This document shows positions 1-9,505 of a stretch of DNA of 53,259 bases, piece by piece (position 1 is the first letter of the stretch; the number at the start of each line of letters is the position of its first letter). The stretch covers positions 1-53,259 of the forward strand of contig DAHXOK010000005.1 in assembly GCA_027364935.1 (NCBI GenBank), in the 5' to 3' direction. The stretch is from Vulcanimicrobiota bacterium. Lineage in GTDB: Bacteria > Vulcanimicrobiota > Vulcanimicrobiia > Vulcanimicrobiales > Vulcanimicrobiaceae. The notes under the pieces were generated by a model that searched no databases, had not been told where the DNA came from, and worked only from the letters and a program-made list of their open reading frames with translations. A program made the position numbers and the translations under genes.

Positions 1-5
1 GGCGT

Positions 6-2498
6 ATGCGCGTGGCGTACGATTTCGAGCAGGTCGAGAAAAAATGGCGGGAGCGCTGGGAGCGCGACGGCACCTACGCCGCACCGCGCGTTCCGACCGG
101 CGAAAAATACTACGTGCTCGAGATGTTGCCGTATCCGTCGGGCGATCTCCACGTCGGCCACGCGAAGAACTACACGATCGGAGACTCCGTCGCGCGCATG
201 ATGCGCATGCTCGGATGCGACGTCCTTCACCCGATGGGATGGGACGCCTTCGGCCTACCCGCAGAGAACGCGGCAATCGCGCGCGGCATCGACCCCGAAA
301 CGTGGACCCGCTCGAACATCGCCAACATGCGGCGCCAGGTTCGCCTCATCGGAACGAGCTACGATTGGTCGCGCGAGATCACCACGTGCGATCCCGAGTA
401 CTACCGCTGGAACCAGTGGCTCTTTCTGCGGCTCTTCGAGCGCGGGCTCGCCTACAAGCGCGAGGCGCCGGTGAACTGGTGCCCGCACGATCGAACCGTG
501 CTCGCGAACGAACAGGTCGTCGACGGCCGCTGCTGGCGCTGCGACTCGTTCGTCGAGCGGCGCAATCTCGCGCAGTGGTTTCTCAAGATCACCGCATATG
601 CCGATCGTCTGCTCGCGGATCTCGACCGGCTCGAGGAATGGCCCGAGCGCACGCGCACGATGCAGCGCAACTGGATCGGCCGCAGCGAGGGCGTGGAGCT
701 ATCCTTCGCGATCGCGGACACCGACGCGCGCGTCGACGTTTTCACGACGCGCGCCGACACGCTCTACGGCGCGACCTTCGTCGCGATCGCACCGGAGCAC
801 CCCGCTATTCCCGTGCTGAAGACGACGATATCCAAGAACCACGCGCTGCAGATCGACGCGTTCGCGGAGTCGCTGCGCTCGAAATCCGAGCTCGAGCGAA
901 CCAGCCTCATGGAGAAGACGGGCCTCTTCACCGGCGCCTACGCGGTGAATCCGCTCTCGCACGAACGCGTTCCGATTTGGGTGACGAACTACGTGCTAGC
1001 GGAGTACGGCACCGGTGCGGTGATGGGCGTGCCGGCTCACGACGAGCGCGACTTCGACTTTGCGCGCAAGCACGGGCTACCGATCGCGCAAGTCATCGTC
1101 CCGCACGGTTTCTCCGACGAGCCGGCGCCGCTCTCGCAAGCGTTTCTCGACGACGGCCGGCTGGTCGCAAGCGGCGACTTCTCCGGAATGTCGAGCGCGC
1201 GCGCGCGCGAAGCGATCGCCCAACGCCTCGCCGCTCTCGGCGCGGGACGCGTTAACGTGAACTATCGGCTACGCGACTGGCTCATCTCGCGCCAGCGCTA
1301 CTGGGGCACGCCGATTCCAATCGTGTCCTGCGATGCGTGCGGTGAGGTGGCGGTTCCGGACGACGCGCTGCCCGTACTCCTGCCGCCGAACGCGCCGATC
1401 ACCGGCGAAGGCTCTCCGCTCGCACGCATGCCGGAGTTCGTGAACGCGTCCTGTCCGCGCTGCGGCGGAGCTGCGCGGCGCGACACCGATACGATGGACA
1501 CGTTTTTCGAATCCTCGTGGTACTATCTGCGCTATCTCTCGCCTCACGACGCGAGCGCACCGTGGGGCCGCGACGAGGCCGCCGGATGGATGAACGTCGA
1601 TCAATACATCGGTGGCGCCGAGCACGCAGTGATGCACTTGCTCTACGCACGCTTCTTCTACAAGTTCTTTCACGATTGCGGCTGGGTGAACGGCGCCGAC
1701 GAGCCCTTCCGGCGCCTGTTCCATCAAGGCTTCGTGCTGCACGGCGGCGAGAAAATGTCGAAGTCGCGCGGCAACGTCGTCGGCATCGACGAGACGGCGC
1801 GGCGCTACGGCGTCGACGCGATGCGGCTCTTCCTGCTCTGCGTGACGCCCCCCGAGGACACGAGCGACTGGACCGACGAGGGCATCACCGGCCGCGTACG
1901 CTTTCTCAACCGGCTCTGGCGTCTGTGTCGTCCCGAGTGCAGCGAGCGCGAAGTGCTCGCGGCGGCGAAGGACGACTGGAGGGTGCCGCCACCGGCGAGC
2001 AGTCCCGCCGAAAAGGCACTCATACGCACCGTCCACGTCGCGGCGAAATCCGCGCGCGACGAAACGACGTCCCGCCGTTTTCACTACAACGCAACGATCG
2101 CAAAACTCGACGAATTGCTCAACGCGCTCTCGGCAGTCCAGCAAGAGACGCCGCAGTCGCCGGCACTCGCCTATGCGGCGCACGCCCTACCGTTGCTCGT
2201 GGCTCCGTTCGCGCCGCACGTCGCCGAGGAGCTATGGGAGCGCATGGGCCACGCCACGTCGGTGCACCTCGAGCGGTACCTCGAACCCGACGACTCCGTC
2301 ATGGCGCTCGCCGAGATCACGCTGGTCGTGCAGGTGAACGGGAAGATCCGGGCGCGCCTCACGGTGCCAGCCGGTCTCACGGAATCGGAGGCTCTCGCGC
2401 TTGCTCTCGCGCAACCAAACGTGCGTGCGCAACTCGACGGCAGCGAGCCGCGCAAGCACGTCTACGTTCCCGACAAGCTCGTTAACCTGGTACGCTGA
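6..2498 (+). CDS. leuS: Leucyl-tRNA synthetase
   Basis: 830-aa ORF with class I aaRS motifs (YPSGDLHVGHAKNYTIGD, KMSKSRGNVV) and LeuRS features such as SWYYLRY. Confidence 0.98.
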   Translation: MRVAYDFEQVEKKWRERWERDGTYAAPRVPTGEKYYVLEMLPYPSGDLHVGHAKNYTIGDSVARMMRMLGCDVLHPMGWDAFGLPAENAAIARGIDPETWTRSNIANMRRQVRLIGTSYDWSREITTCDPEYYRWNQWLFLRLFERGLAYKREAPVNWCPHDRTVLANEQVVDGRCWRCDSFVERRNLAQWFLKITAYADRLLADLDRLEEWPERTRTMQRNWIGRSEGVELSFAIADTDARVDVFTTRADTLYGATFVAIAPEHPAIPVLKTTISKNHALQIDAFAESLRSKSELERTSLMEKTGLFTGAYAVNPLSHERVPIWVTNYVLAEYGTGAVMGVPAHDERDFDFARKHGLPIAQVIVPHGFSDEPAPLSQAFLDDGRLVASGDFSGMSSARAREAIAQRLAALGAGRVNVNYRLRDWLISRQRYWGTPIPIVSCDACGEVAVPDDALPVLLPPNAPITGEGSPLARMPEFVNASCPRCGGAARRDTDTMDTFFESSWYYLRYLSPHDASAPWGRDEAAGWMNVDQYIGGAEHAVMHLLYARFFYKFFHDCGWVNGADEPFRRLFHQGFVLHGGEKMSKSRGNVVGIDETARRYGVDAMRLFLLCVTPPEDTSDWTDEGITGRVRFLNRLWRLCRPECSEREVLAAAKDDWRVPPPASSPAEKALIRTVHVAAKSARDETTSRRFHYNATIAKLDELLNALSAVQQETPQSPALAYAAHALPLLVAPFAPHVAEELWERMGHATSVHLERYLEPDDSVMALAEITLVVQVNGKIRARLTVPAGLTESEALALALAQPNVRAQLDGSEPRKHVYVPDKLVNLVR

Positions 2499-3420
2499 TC
2501 AGCTTCTGGAAGTACTTGTACGTCTCGACGATTCCGTCGCGCAGCGGTACCTGCGCGCGCCAGCCTAAGAGCGTGTGCGCGAGCGACGCATCGAACTGCG
2601 CGTCGCGGGCGTCGCCCGGACGTTTTTGTGCGTGCGCGACCGGCGCGTCGAATCCCGTGATCTCGACGAGCGTACGATAGATCTCGTTGACGCTCGTCTT
2701 GATGCCGGTACCGATGACGAAGCACTCGCCTGAGCCGCGCGTCAAGGCGTCCACGTTGCAGCGCGCAACGTCCTTGACGTAGACGTAGTCGCGCGTCTGC
2801 TCGCCGTCCCAGTCGACCCGAACGCCTTCGCGCTTGAGAAACTTGCCGATGAAGATGGCGATCACGCCGGCTTCGCCGTTGGGATCCTGTCGCGGTCCGT
2901 AGACGTTCCCGTAGCGAAACGAGGTGAAGTCGAGGCCGCGGTCTTCTTTATAGAACCGTAAGTAGTGCTCGGCGACCATCTTCGTGATGCCGTACGGAGA
3001 GGTCGGCCGTTGCGGCGTCGTTTCGGTGATCGGATAGTGCTCCGGCGTGCCGAAACTCGCGCCGCTCCCGGCGAAGATCACCTTCCTCGCACCGACCTTC
3101 ACGGTATGGTCGAGGACGTTGATGAGGCCGACGACGTTGACCTCGGCGTCGAGCCCCGGATCGCGCGACGAGATCGCCACCGAGTGTTGCGCGGCGTGAT
3201 GGCTGACGACGTCCGGACGAAACTCTGCAAAGACGCGCGCGATGTTCTTGTCGCGAATATCCATCGGCACGAACGTGACGCGGTCGGGCACGTTTGCCCG
3301 CCGGCCGCCGCCGTGCTCCCAGAGCGAATCGATGACGAGCACGTCGTGCCCTTGCGCTAAGTATTCCTCGACGACGTGCGATCCGATGAATCCGGCTCCG
3401 CCGGTGACGATGATCCGCAA
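2482..3420 (-). CDS. NAD-dependent epimerase/dehydratase (UDP-glucose 4-epimerase-like)
   Basis: TTG start inferred at 3420; Rossmann GGAGFIGSHVVEEYL, SPYGITKMVAEHYL (YxxxK), RYGNVYGPRQ. Overlaps leuS convergently by about 17 bp. Confidence 0.93.
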   Translation of the reverse strand: MRIIVTGGAGFIGSHVVEEYLAQGHDVLVIDSLWEHGGGRRANVPDRVTFVPMDIRDKNIARVFAEFRPDVVSHHAAQHSVAISSRDPGLDAEVNVVGLINVLDHTVKVGARKVIFAGSGASFGTPEHYPITETTPQRPTSPYGITKMVAEHYLRFYKEDRGLDFTSFRYGNVYGPRQDPNGEAGVIAIFIGKFLKREGVRVDWDGEQTRDYVYVKDVARCNVDALTRGSGECFVIGTGIKTSVNEIYRTLVEITGFDAPVAHAQKRPGDARDAQFDASLAHTLLGWRAQVPLRDGIVETYKYFQKLISVPG

Positions 3421-3459
3421 CCTCTTGACGTTCCTTTCCAGACGCGTGATCGCTCTGCG

Positions 3460-4539
3460 ATGACCGTACCTCTGACGGTCGGCATCGCGGCCGTCCTCGG
3501 TACGCTCGCGACCGCCCCGCTCTCGCTCGACGGACGCGTGCTCGACGTGCTCGGCATCCTCGCCTTGTACGCCTACACGTGCGTTTCGCGCGAGACTCGC
3601 TTGGTTCGAGCGGGCGTGCTCCTCGCCCTGGCAGTCTTCGCCTGCAACGCGTGGATCGCGCGCGAGCGTGCGCCGCACGTCGCCGAACTCCGCACCGCGC
3701 GATACGCAGCGCTTGCGCTCGCTCGCACGCGCGACGACGGGGCCGCGAGCAGTTTCGCGGCGGTGCTCGACGGCGGCCTCACGGTTCTCGCGCACGTTCG
3801 CGGTACGCCTCCGCCGCCGGGAGAGCGCCTCGTGCTACGCGGAAGACTCGAGCCGTTCGACGGTCCGCGTAACCCGGGCGAGCCGAGCCAAGTAGAGCTC
3901 GAACGCGAACGCGGCTTCGACGCGCAACTGGCACGCGCCGAGATTCTGCAGACGCGTGCGCCCTCGCTACAGGATCCACGCGTCGTTCTTGCTCGCGCGC
4001 ACGCGTGGGCGCTCGCGCAACTGCGATCCAGGCTCGGAGAGCCGGCGGCGTCGATCGTCGCGGGCGAGCTCTGGGGCGAGCGCGCCGATCTTCCGCCCGA
4101 CGTCCGCGCGCAGTTTCAAGAGACCGGCACCGTCCACGTGCTCGTCACCGCCGGCTTGCACTTGGGCGTTGTGGCAGCGATCGTCGTTGCGTTGCTCTCG
4201 TTCTGTTCGGTCCCTCGAATGCCGGCGTGCGCGCTCGCGATCGTCGCCGTCTGGGCATTTGCGCTGTGGAGCGGCGAGCAGCTCCCCGCGATGCGCGCCG
4301 CCGTCATGGTAACGGTGGCACTCGTTGCGCACGCCTTCGGGCGAGCGTCGTTCTCTTGGAACGCCCTCGCGCTCGCGGCGATCGCAATTGCTGCGTTACG
4401 CCCGCTCAGCGTCGCGACGCCATCGTTCGCGCTCTCGTTCAGCTGCGGCGGAGCCATTTCGCATGCGCTCCAGCGATCGAGCACGCTTTGGATGCCCATG
4501 GAGCACTGCCCGCCGCGCTTCGCGAAGCGCTCACGCTGA
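3460..4539 (+). CDS. comEC: ComEC/Rec2-type DNA uptake channel, N-terminal part (disrupted by frameshift)
   Basis: Hydrophobic helices, LVTAGLHLGVVAAIV, WSGEQLPAMRAAVMV (ComEC competence domain); frame ends at 4539 while homology continues in frame +3. Confidence 0.85.
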   Translation: MTVPLTVGIAAVLGTLATAPLSLDGRVLDVLGILALYAYTCVSRETRLVRAGVLLALAVFACNAWIARERAPHVAELRTARYAALALARTRDDGAASSFAAVLDGGLTVLAHVRGTPPPPGERLVLRGRLEPFDGPRNPGEPSQVELERERGFDAQLARAEILQTRAPSLQDPRVVLARAHAWALAQLRSRLGEPAASIVAGELWGERADLPPDVRAQFQETGTVHVLVTAGLHLGVVAAIVVALLSFCSVPRMPACALAIVAVWAFALWSGEQLPAMRAAVMVTVALVAHAFGRASFSWNALALAAIAIAALRPLSVATPSFALSFSCGGAISHALQRSSTLWMPMEHCPPRFAKRSR

Positions 4540-5771
4540 GCGTTGCGACGCAGCTCGGCACGTGGCCGCTTACTGCGGCGATCTTTCTGCAGTTTTCGCC
4601 CTACGCCGTGGCCGCAAACCTCGCCGTCGTTCCGTGCGTCGGCGCGTCGCTCGTTCTCGGCGCGCTGCAGCTCCTACTCGCGTGGCAGCCCGCACTCGCG
4701 CAAGCGGCGGCGAATCTCGACGGCTGGATCGTGGCATGGATGCTCGCCGTGACGCGCACGCTCGCCGCTTTACCGAACGGCGCCGTGCCGATGTCGCCCG
4801 CGCCGCCGTGGTGCATCGCCGCGTACGACGGTGCGCTGCTCTTCTGCGCCGCCTCCGTGCGCCGTAAGAGTGCGACGCCGGGCGTTGCGGTGCTGATCGT
4901 TGCCGTTGGGCTCGTCCTATGGCCGCCGTGCGCCGTCGATACTCGCTTACGCGGGACGGCGCTCGACGTGGGCCAAGCCGACGCTATTCTCATCGAGACA
5001 CCATCCCACCACGCGCTTCTCGTCGATGGCGGCGGGCGACTCGAGATCGGACCGCAGGTCGACGGATCCGTGGCCGAGCGCGTCGGAGAGCTAACCGTCG
5101 TGCCGTTCCTTCTACGCCGCGGCATCCACCAGCTCGATGCGATCGTGCTCAGTCATCCCCACGGCGATCATGCAGGCGGCGTCGCGCCGGCGCTGCGCAA
5201 GGTGCGCGTCGCGGAACTTGCCGACGGCGGCCAGCGCTATACGGGGCACGCGTATCTCGATGCGTTGGCCACCGCGCGCGCGGACGGCGTGCCGGTCGTC
5301 GCGCCGCGCGCCGGCGATGTGTGGCGCACCGACGACGGCGTCGTCCTGCACTTCATCGGGCCGTCGCTGCCGTTCATCAACGGCGGCAACAACGACATCA
5401 ACGACAACTCCATCGCGTTCACGCTGCGCTATCGCTCGTTCTGCATGCTCTTCACCGGCGACGCCGGCGTTGCAGCGGAACAGCGCTTCTTAGGTGAAGG
5501 CGTGGACCTGCGCTGCCAGGTCCTCAAGGTCGGGCACCACGGCTCCGCCTACAGCTCGAGCCTCGCCTTCATCGCCGCCGTGCGCCCGCAGTATGCGATC
5601 ATTTCGGTGGGAAGGCACAACATGTTCGGGCACCCGGCGCCTTCAACACTAGCGACGTTGCAACGATTCGGCGCACGTGTCTACCGCACCGACGAAAACG
5701 GCGCCGTCACCATAACCACTGACGGCACGCACATTACGGCCTCGCCGATGCTCCCCTGGTCTCGGCCCTGA
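4470..5771 (+). CDS. comEC: ComEC/Rec2 C-terminal part: competence-domain helices plus metallo-beta-lactamase domain
   Basis: PAALREALTLSVATQLGTWPLTAAIFLQFSPYAVAANLAVVP and MBL motif LSHPHGDHAGGV, LKVGHHGSAYSSS in the frame of ORF 4005..5771; start is arbitrary because of the frameshift. Confidence 0.85.
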   Translation, partial: PAIEHALDAHGALPAALREALTLSVATQLGTWPLTAAIFLQFSPYAVAANLAVVPCVGASLVLGALQLLLAWQPALAQAAANLDGWIVAWMLAVTRTLAALPNGAVPMSPAPPWCIAAYDGALLFCAASVRRKSATPGVAVLIVAVGLVLWPPCAVDTRLRGTALDVGQADAILIETPSHHALLVDGGGRLEIGPQVDGSVAERVGELTVVPFLLRRGIHQLDAIVLSHPHGDHAGGVAPALRKVRVAELADGGQRYTGHAYLDALATARADGVPVVAPRAGDVWRTDDGVVLHFIGPSLPFINGGNNDINDNSIAFTLRYRSFCMLFTGDAGVAAEQRFLGEGVDLRCQVLKVGHHGSAYSSSLAFIAAVRPQYAIISVGRHNMFGHPAPSTLATLQRFGARVYRTDENGAVTITTDGTHITASPMLPWSRP

Positions 5772-6035
5772 ATCGGAAGCCAAGGATTACTACGGATTTC
5801 CGGCCTAAACGGCCATGAGAGGGATCTCTCCCTAAGTCCCCACTGCGAGACCGAGGGATGCGGTGCTTTCGTGCTCAGCTCTTGCGTAAAGCTGGATGAA
5901 AGGCGCGTGAGAACTCGCAGTCTCCGCCTATATGAATCCGCGCCTACAGGTTACCTGCAGAAAAAGAAGCGCCGATCTAGGCAGATAACCTCGGCTCAGG
6001 CCACCGCCATTTCACACACTTTTTCGGCCATCACC

Positions 6036-6365
6036 CTACCTTTCTTGAACGAACTGTGGGTAAGGCTCTGACACATAATCCAACGCCACACGATGGACTC
6101 TGCTTTTGCCCTCAGCAGGACACAAAATCACCTGCGTTCCGACGGCGTAGGGGTCGTGGACATAGTTAATCGTGTCGATCTTGCGATAAACATGGCGATC
6201 ATCGAGTTCAATTGTTGTCCTCGACGGTGAAGTGCTGAACGTTCGGACGATCCTGTGAAGCGTGCACCCATGTTCGATTTCGTTGGTTCCAAACGGCCTA
6301 CAACCGCTGGTAACGAGCGTAGCGGCCAGCAAATCGCATAGAAGTAGAAGAGAACGCGCTCTCAC
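6036..6365 (-). CDS. Hypothetical small lipoprotein
   Basis: 109 aa; signal peptide with lipobox-like LVTSGC. Confidence 0.55.
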   Translation of the reverse strand: MRARSLLLLCDLLAATLVTSGCRPFGTNEIEHGCTLHRIVRTFSTSPSRTTIELDDRHVYRKIDTINYVHDPYAVGTQVILCPAEGKSRVHRVALDYVSEPYPQFVQER

Positions 6366-6531
6366 GTCGACACAAATTGTTCTTGTCAGATAGCAGCAAC
6401 CCTCTGTATGTCACTTTTCTCCGTCATTTTCGAGCGCAGGCTCAGGGTGGCTTGGCGAATCGAGACCGAGGTTCGGCAACATCAAGAGCGTTCACGGGTT
6501 TCGCTAGTTCTCGCTTCGTGGCTATGAGAGG

Positions 6532-7137
6532 ATGCGCGGTGAGTGGCAAAGCGTGGGAACCGCCCACAACCTGAAACGAATGCACACGCTGACCTTGAAG
6601 CAGCGAAGGCGGGATGAGGATGGGAAACTACTCGCGTTGCGCAACCGCGAGTGGAAGCGCGAGCACGGCCAAGGCGCCAAGCGTGACCGAGCATGGTTCC
6701 TGCGCGAGATCGCGCCCAAGCTCGATGCCTTCTCCCTCGCAGAGATCGCAGCGGCGACGGGCTTGTCCCTTGCAGCCTGCTCGCGCTTCCGCGTCGGAGT
6801 CCGCGCTCCGCATCCGAGGCATTGGCCAGCCTTCGCCGCGCTTGTCAGCGAGGGCAACGCGTCCAGAGCACACCTTACATGCACGCCGATGCATCGTCAA
6901 CGCGGGAAGCGTCCGCTCCTGCGGCGGATGCGCGCGGCTGCGATGCTCAACGACCCCACGCCGAGCGAGCCTCATCTCTACGACAGCCTCGAAGAATGCG
7001 ACCCTACGCCATCAGTTTCGCAGTCGCCCGACGCTTCGAGCTACCTCGCGACCGCCACTCCAATGGGACCGTTGCCCGCCGCGAAGGGCGAGCCAGGCAC
7101 CGGCGTAAGCGCGCCGGTCGTCGCGTTGATGGTGTAG
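6532..7137 (+). pseudogene. Possible remnant with HTH-like module (FSLAEIAAATGLSLAACSRFRVGVRAPHPRHW), running into an unrelated gene
   Basis: Middle of ORF reads as an HTH module; C-terminal part from about 7040 is antisense to the beta-propeller repeats, suggesting a truncated or chimeric ORF. Confidence 0.35.
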
Positions 7138-7574
7138 GCGGAGAGGTTGTTGGAACTCGCATTGGCAACGTACGCGAACTTGCCGGCGGGATCGCCCGCC
7201 ACGCCATAGGGATTGGCGCCCGCCGCGAAGGGCGAGCCAGCCACCGGCGTTAGCGCGCCGGTCGTCGCGTTGATCGTATAGGCGGAGACGTTGTTCGAGT
7301 TATAATTGCTAACGTACGCAAACCTGCCGGTGGGATCGACCGCCACTCCAATGGGACCGTTGCCCGCCGCGAAGGGCGAGCCAGGCACCGGCGTAAGCGC
7401 GCCGGTCGTCGCGTTGATCGTGTAAGCGGAGACGTCGTTGGAGCCATCATTGGCAACGTACGCGAACTTGGCAACCAGCGGGGCCGGAGGCGGATTGAAG
7501 GCGGTGCCGGTCGACCTGCACCCGATCAGCGCGATCGTCGCGAGAGCCAATACGATCAAAACAGAACGTTTCAT
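7041..7574 (-). CDS. Secreted YVTN/lactonase-type beta-propeller lipoprotein, apparently C-terminally truncated
   Basis: MKRSVLIVLALATIALIGC signal/lipobox followed by three FAYVxNxxSNxVSAYTINATTGALTPVxGSPFAAG units; ends abruptly (GVAVAR*). Confidence 0.7.
   Translation of the reverse strand: MKRSVLIVLALATIALIGCRSTGTAFNPPPAPLVAKFAYVANDGSNDVSAYTINATTGALTPVPGSPFAAGNGPIGVAVDPTGRFAYVSNYNSNNVSAYTINATTGALTPVAGSPFAAGANPYGVAGDPAGKFAYVANASSNNLSAYTINATTGALTPVPGSPFAAGNGPIGVAVAR
7058..7475. repeat. Tandem approx. 144-bp coding repeats (three units) of the beta-propeller gene
   Basis: CCACTCCAATGGGACCGTTGCCCGCCGCGAAGGGCGAGCCAGGCACCGGCGTAAGCGCGCCGGTCGTCGCGTTGAT recurs near 7059 and 7346; a diverged unit lies between. 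Confidence 0.85.
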
Positions 7575-7668
7575 GAACTCCCTCCGAAACCACAGCAATG
7601 CTGATAGGCTAACTATATGACCGCGAGGCTGCTGAAAGTATGCCGGAAAACCGCCATAACGGCGAACC

Positions 7669-7921
7669 GTGGATCTGCGCTGCCAGGTCCTCAAGGTCGG
7701 GCACCACGGCTCCGCCTACAGCTCGAGTTCCGCCTTCATCGCCGCGGTGCGCCCGCAGTACGCGATCATCTCGGTGGGAAGACACAACATGTTCGGGCAC
7801 CCCGCGCCTTCAACGATTGCGACACTCGAACGCTTCGGCGCGCACGTCTATCGCACGGATGAAAACGGGGCCGTCACCATAACCACTGACGGCACGCACA
7901 TTACGGTCTCGCCGATGCTCC
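7669..7921 (+). pseudogene. Displaced comEC C-terminal fragment (copy B)
   Basis: GTGGATCTGCGCTGCCAGGTCCTCAAGGTCGGGCACCACGGC... matches comEC 5508-5750; protein VDLRCQVLKVGHHGSAYSSSxAFIAAVRPQYAIISVGRHNMFGHPAPST in both. Confidence 0.92.
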
Positions 7922-7933
7922 ACGAATCTGGGG

Positions 7934-9505
7934 TTACTTCTGCAGTGAAACCTCGACGCGGCGGTTGAGCGCGCGGCCGGCTTCGGTCGAGTTGTCGGCG
8001 ACCGGTCGCGTCAGGCCGTAGCCCTTCGCGGTCAAGCGATTCGCTGCAACGCCGTGCTTCGTCAGCCACGCGACGACCGAGCGCGCGCGAGCCAGCGACA
8101 GCCCGAGATTGTACTCGGCGCCGCCCTGGTTGTCGGTGTGGCCGGCGATGATCCAGTGCGACGATGGCTCGCTCTTGATGACCTGGAGAATCTCGTCGAG
8201 CGACGGGAGGCTGTCGGGACGCAGCTTCGCCGATGCGGTATTGAAGTGGATGCCGTAGATGGCGACCGTTCCGCTCTGCGCGATCTGGCGTTTGAGATCC
8301 GCGACGGTTTCCTTGTGGCGCTTGAGCTGGAAGTTCGCCGTGCCGTGCTGACCGGCGGGGAGGTCCAGCAGTTGCACGGCGCTGTCGTAGCCGACGGCGC
8401 CTGCGTTGACCGAGACCAACCCCGCAGGAACGTTGCGTAGCGTGCACTTGCCATCGTTGGCGGTCAGTACGGTAACGCCCGCGGCACTGACGTCGGCCTT
8501 GGCGATCGGCTTCTGCGTCGCCGCGTCGATGACGTTGCAGGAGATGCTGACGGCATAGCGCCAGGGCTTCGGATTCACCAAGACGCGCACGAAGTTGACG
8601 GCGTATCCATCGGCCATGCCGGTCGTCGGATCGTCGATGAGGAGATTCACCGTTCCCGATTTGAGGATCGGCCAGTATTCGGGCAGCAGCTCGAGCGTCA
8701 GAAGCTTTCCGATGGGGCCAGTTTGATCGAGCTGGTTGACGGCGTCTTCGAAGTTCGGAATGCGTGTGCCGTTGAGCGTGATTTGGAAATGCGAGTGCAG
8801 CGGCACCGGCTGAAAGTCGTCGAGGAAAAGCTGAAAGAAGACGCGGTGAATCTTCGGCGGCAACGAGCCGATGGTGAGCGGAATCGCTTGCGGCAGGTTG
8901 TCAGGGCGCCGGCTGCAGCCGGAGTAGCCTTCCAGCGGATGCACGGCTACCCCGTCTTTCGTGGGGACCCCCGTGCCGAGCTCGCTGCGATCGGTTCCCG
9001 GAGCGGAACCCGGCCGCGACGTGCAGATCCACGCATGCGGGGGCGTCGATTCGCCCGAGAACGGCGTAAAGTGCGCTGGCCATCCGAATCCTAGATTATC
9101 GATCGCTCCGGTTCGCACGAGCAGCTCGGCCTCGGGACCGTTCTCCGTTCGTACGGACTCCTGTTCCCAACCCGACGGTAGGCCGGGAGGCGGCGTCGGT
9201 ATCGTCGGTTGCGGCGAGGGCGATTCCGACGGCGATTCTTCGGTAGAAGCACTGCTTTCCGACGAAGCACTGCTTTCCGGCGAAGCACTGCTTTCCGGCG
9301 ACGCGTTGGTCCCTGGCGACCCTGTCGGCGATTCCGCCGGCGAGGCCTGCGCGGAAATTTCGGTGGGGCTTGCCGACGGCGCGGCCGTACTTTGGGCCGA
9401 TTTCGCACAGCCTGCAAGGGCTAGCGACGCCACGAATAGAGCGGCGAGGATCCATCGCGCGCGCACGTTAGAAGCGAGCAGCTCGGTATTCCATATCTCT
9501 CGCAT
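7934..9505 (-). CDS. OmpA-family C-terminal domain lipoprotein (peptidoglycan-binding)
   Basis: Signal VASLALAGC; Ser/Pro/Glu-rich linker; OmpA motif IIAGHTDNQGGAEYNLGLSLARARSVVAWLTKHGVAANRLTAKGYG...NRRVEVSL. Exact start uncertain. Confidence 0.9.
   Translation of the reverse strand: MREIWNTELLASNVRARWILAALFVASLALAGCAKSAQSTAAPSASPTEISAQASPAESPTGSPGTNASPESSASPESSASSESSASTEESPSESPSPQPTIPTPPPGLPSGWEQESVRTENGPEAELLVRTGAIDNLGFGWPAHFTPFSGESTPPHAWICTSRPGSAPGTDRSELGTGVPTKDGVAVHPLEGYSGCSRRPDNLPQAIPLTIGSLPPKIHRVFFQLFLDDFQPVPLHSHFQITLNGTRIPNFEDAVNQLDQTGPIGKLLTLELLPEYWPILKSGTVNLLIDDPTTGMADGYAVNFVRVLVNPKPWRYAVSISCNVIDAATQKPIAKADVSAAGVTVLTANDGKCTLRNVPAGLVSVNAGAVGYDSAVQLLDLPAGQHGTANFQLKRHKETVADLKRQIAQSGTVAIYGIHFNTASAKLRPDSLPSLDEILQVIKSEPSSHWIIAGHTDNQGGAEYNLGLSLARARSVVAWLTKHGVAANRLTAKGYGLTRPVADNSTEAGRALNRRVEVSLQK
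9247..9303. repeat. 18-bp tandem repeats encoding the Ser/Glu-rich linker
   Basis: GAAGCACTGCTTTCCGRC repeated about three times. Confidence 0.8.

Noticed and set aside
1269-2183. Long minus-strand ORF opposite leuS, and similar long antisense ORFs (e.g. 1517-2485 +, 27952-29310 +, 34798-35727 -, 32848-33672 -)
   Set aside because: Arg/Ala-rich low-complexity translations antisense or out of frame to well-supported genes; an expected artefact of high GC.
4430-4540. Programmed -1 frameshift signal in comEC
   Set aside because: No convincing X XXY YYZ slippery heptamer seen in the transition zone; mutation or sequencing error is more likely.
5871-6071. 66-aa plus-strand ORF after comEC
   Set aside because: No signal, domain or start context; likely non-coding.
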